Positions 63,735 through 64,000 of a stretch of 64,000 bases of DNA are shown here, piece after piece; the first letter of the stretch is position 1; each line of letters begins with the position of its first letter. A program made the position numbers and the translations under genes. The notes below the pieces were generated by a model. It had not been told where the DNA came from, did not search any database, and saw only the letters and a list, made by a program, of their open reading frames with translations. The DNA is from an uncultured Eubacteriales bacterium. Lineage in GTDB: Bacteria; Bacillota; Clostridia; Christensenellales; Aristaeellaceae. The stretch covers positions 62,001-126,000 of the forward strand of contig CACWLP010000003.1 in assembly GCA_902761755.1 (NCBI GenBank), read 5' to 3'.

Positions 63735-64000
63735 GAAACTGGAGATCCACGGGTTCAAATCCTTTGCCGACCGGACGGAGATCGTGTTCAATCAGGGCAT
63801 CACGGGCATCGTGGGGCCCAACGGATCGGGGAAAAGCAACATCGGCGACGCGGTGCGCTGGGTGCTGGGAGAGCAGAGCGCCCGGGTGCTGCGCGGCGCC
63901 AGGATGGAGGATGTGATCTTCGGCGGCACGGCCAAACGCAAACAGGCCTCGTACTGCGAGGTCTCTTTGGTGTTCGACAACGAGGACGGCGCGCTGAAGA
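63724..64000 (+). CDS. smc: chromosome segregation protein SMC, N-terminal part (3' end outside window)
   Basis: The first 92 residues. [20 protein letters not shown] and the Walker [10 protein letters not shown] with [17 protein letters not shown] are diagnostic of SMC. The ATG at 63724 lies inside the rnc end, with AAAGGGG upstream. The frame stays open to the window edge. Confidence 0.97.
   Translation, partial: MRLKKLEIHGFKSFADRTEIVFNQGITGIVGPNGSGKSNIGDAVRWVLGEQSARVLRGARMEDVIFGGTAKRKQASYCEVSLVFDNEDGALK

Overview
The window is a gene-dense stretch of GC-rich DNA from a low-GC-Gram-positive relative with an unusually high GC content. It is best read as a Clostridia-class Firmicute, probably an uncultured gut lineage. 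The signs are an L27 precursor with its Prp protease, T-box leaders on aminoacyl-tRNA synthetase genes, L10 and L21 ribosomal leaders, RicT/DarA, Asp23/AmaP, a type III glutamine synthetase, frequent TTG/GTG starts and strong AGGAGG ribosome sites. A Spo0E-like protein and a cysteine-rich coat-like protein hint at sporulation. The lineage is inferred; no 16S rRNA gene is present.

Layout. 1-7.4 kb: the end of clpX, an EF-G paralogue, a helical-bundle protein, a secreted Ig-like protein, a nitroreductase, YhbY and Obg. 7.4-14 kb: two tRNA-Ser genes, a VanW protein, a PHP phosphoesterase, ftsH, hpt and tilS. 14-19 kb (+ strand): a Cys-rich protein, a DUF4230-type pair, rplJ-rplL behind an L10 leader, degV and a second PHP protein. 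19-25 kb (- strand): T-box-controlled proS, a class A PBP and a membrane protein. 25-27.5 kb (+): a NadD-YqeK fusion, rsfS, an ArsC-like protein and a zinc-ribbon protein. 27.5-29.5 kb (-): an acetyltransferase, rpmA-prp-rplU and a Spo0E-like gene. 29.8-34.4 kb (+): serC-serA and GSIII, followed by a triplicated 355-bp intergenic unit. 35.6-37.8 kb (-): gdhA and an HTH/DUF2975 pair. 38-42.4 kb (+): a leader peptide with attenuator, a heterodimeric ABC exporter and a polyamine-type acetyltransferase. 42.5-56.7 kb (-): an acyltransferase, thiI with a cysteine desulfurase, a long operon from asp23 to ispA, aspS and a broken hisS. 57-61.5 kb (-): tex, ricT, holB and darA. 61.7-64 kb (+): plsX, acpP, rnc and the start of smc.

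How the genes work together. Translation and ribosome assembly dominate (L7/L12, L10, L21, L27 and its protease, Obg, YhbY, RsfS, three synthetases, tRNA modification by TilS and ThiI, two tRNAs). Nitrogen assimilation is represented by convergent GSIII and glutamate dehydrogenase, serine synthesis by serC-serA, and envelope biogenesis by PBP1, VanW, PlsX, FPP synthase and a PlsC-like protein. The most unusual places are the frameshifted hisS, the leader-peptide attenuator before the exporter, the triplicated unit behind GSIII, a degenerate NadD fused to YqeK, and Spo0A-box-like sites in front of a Spo0E-like gene.
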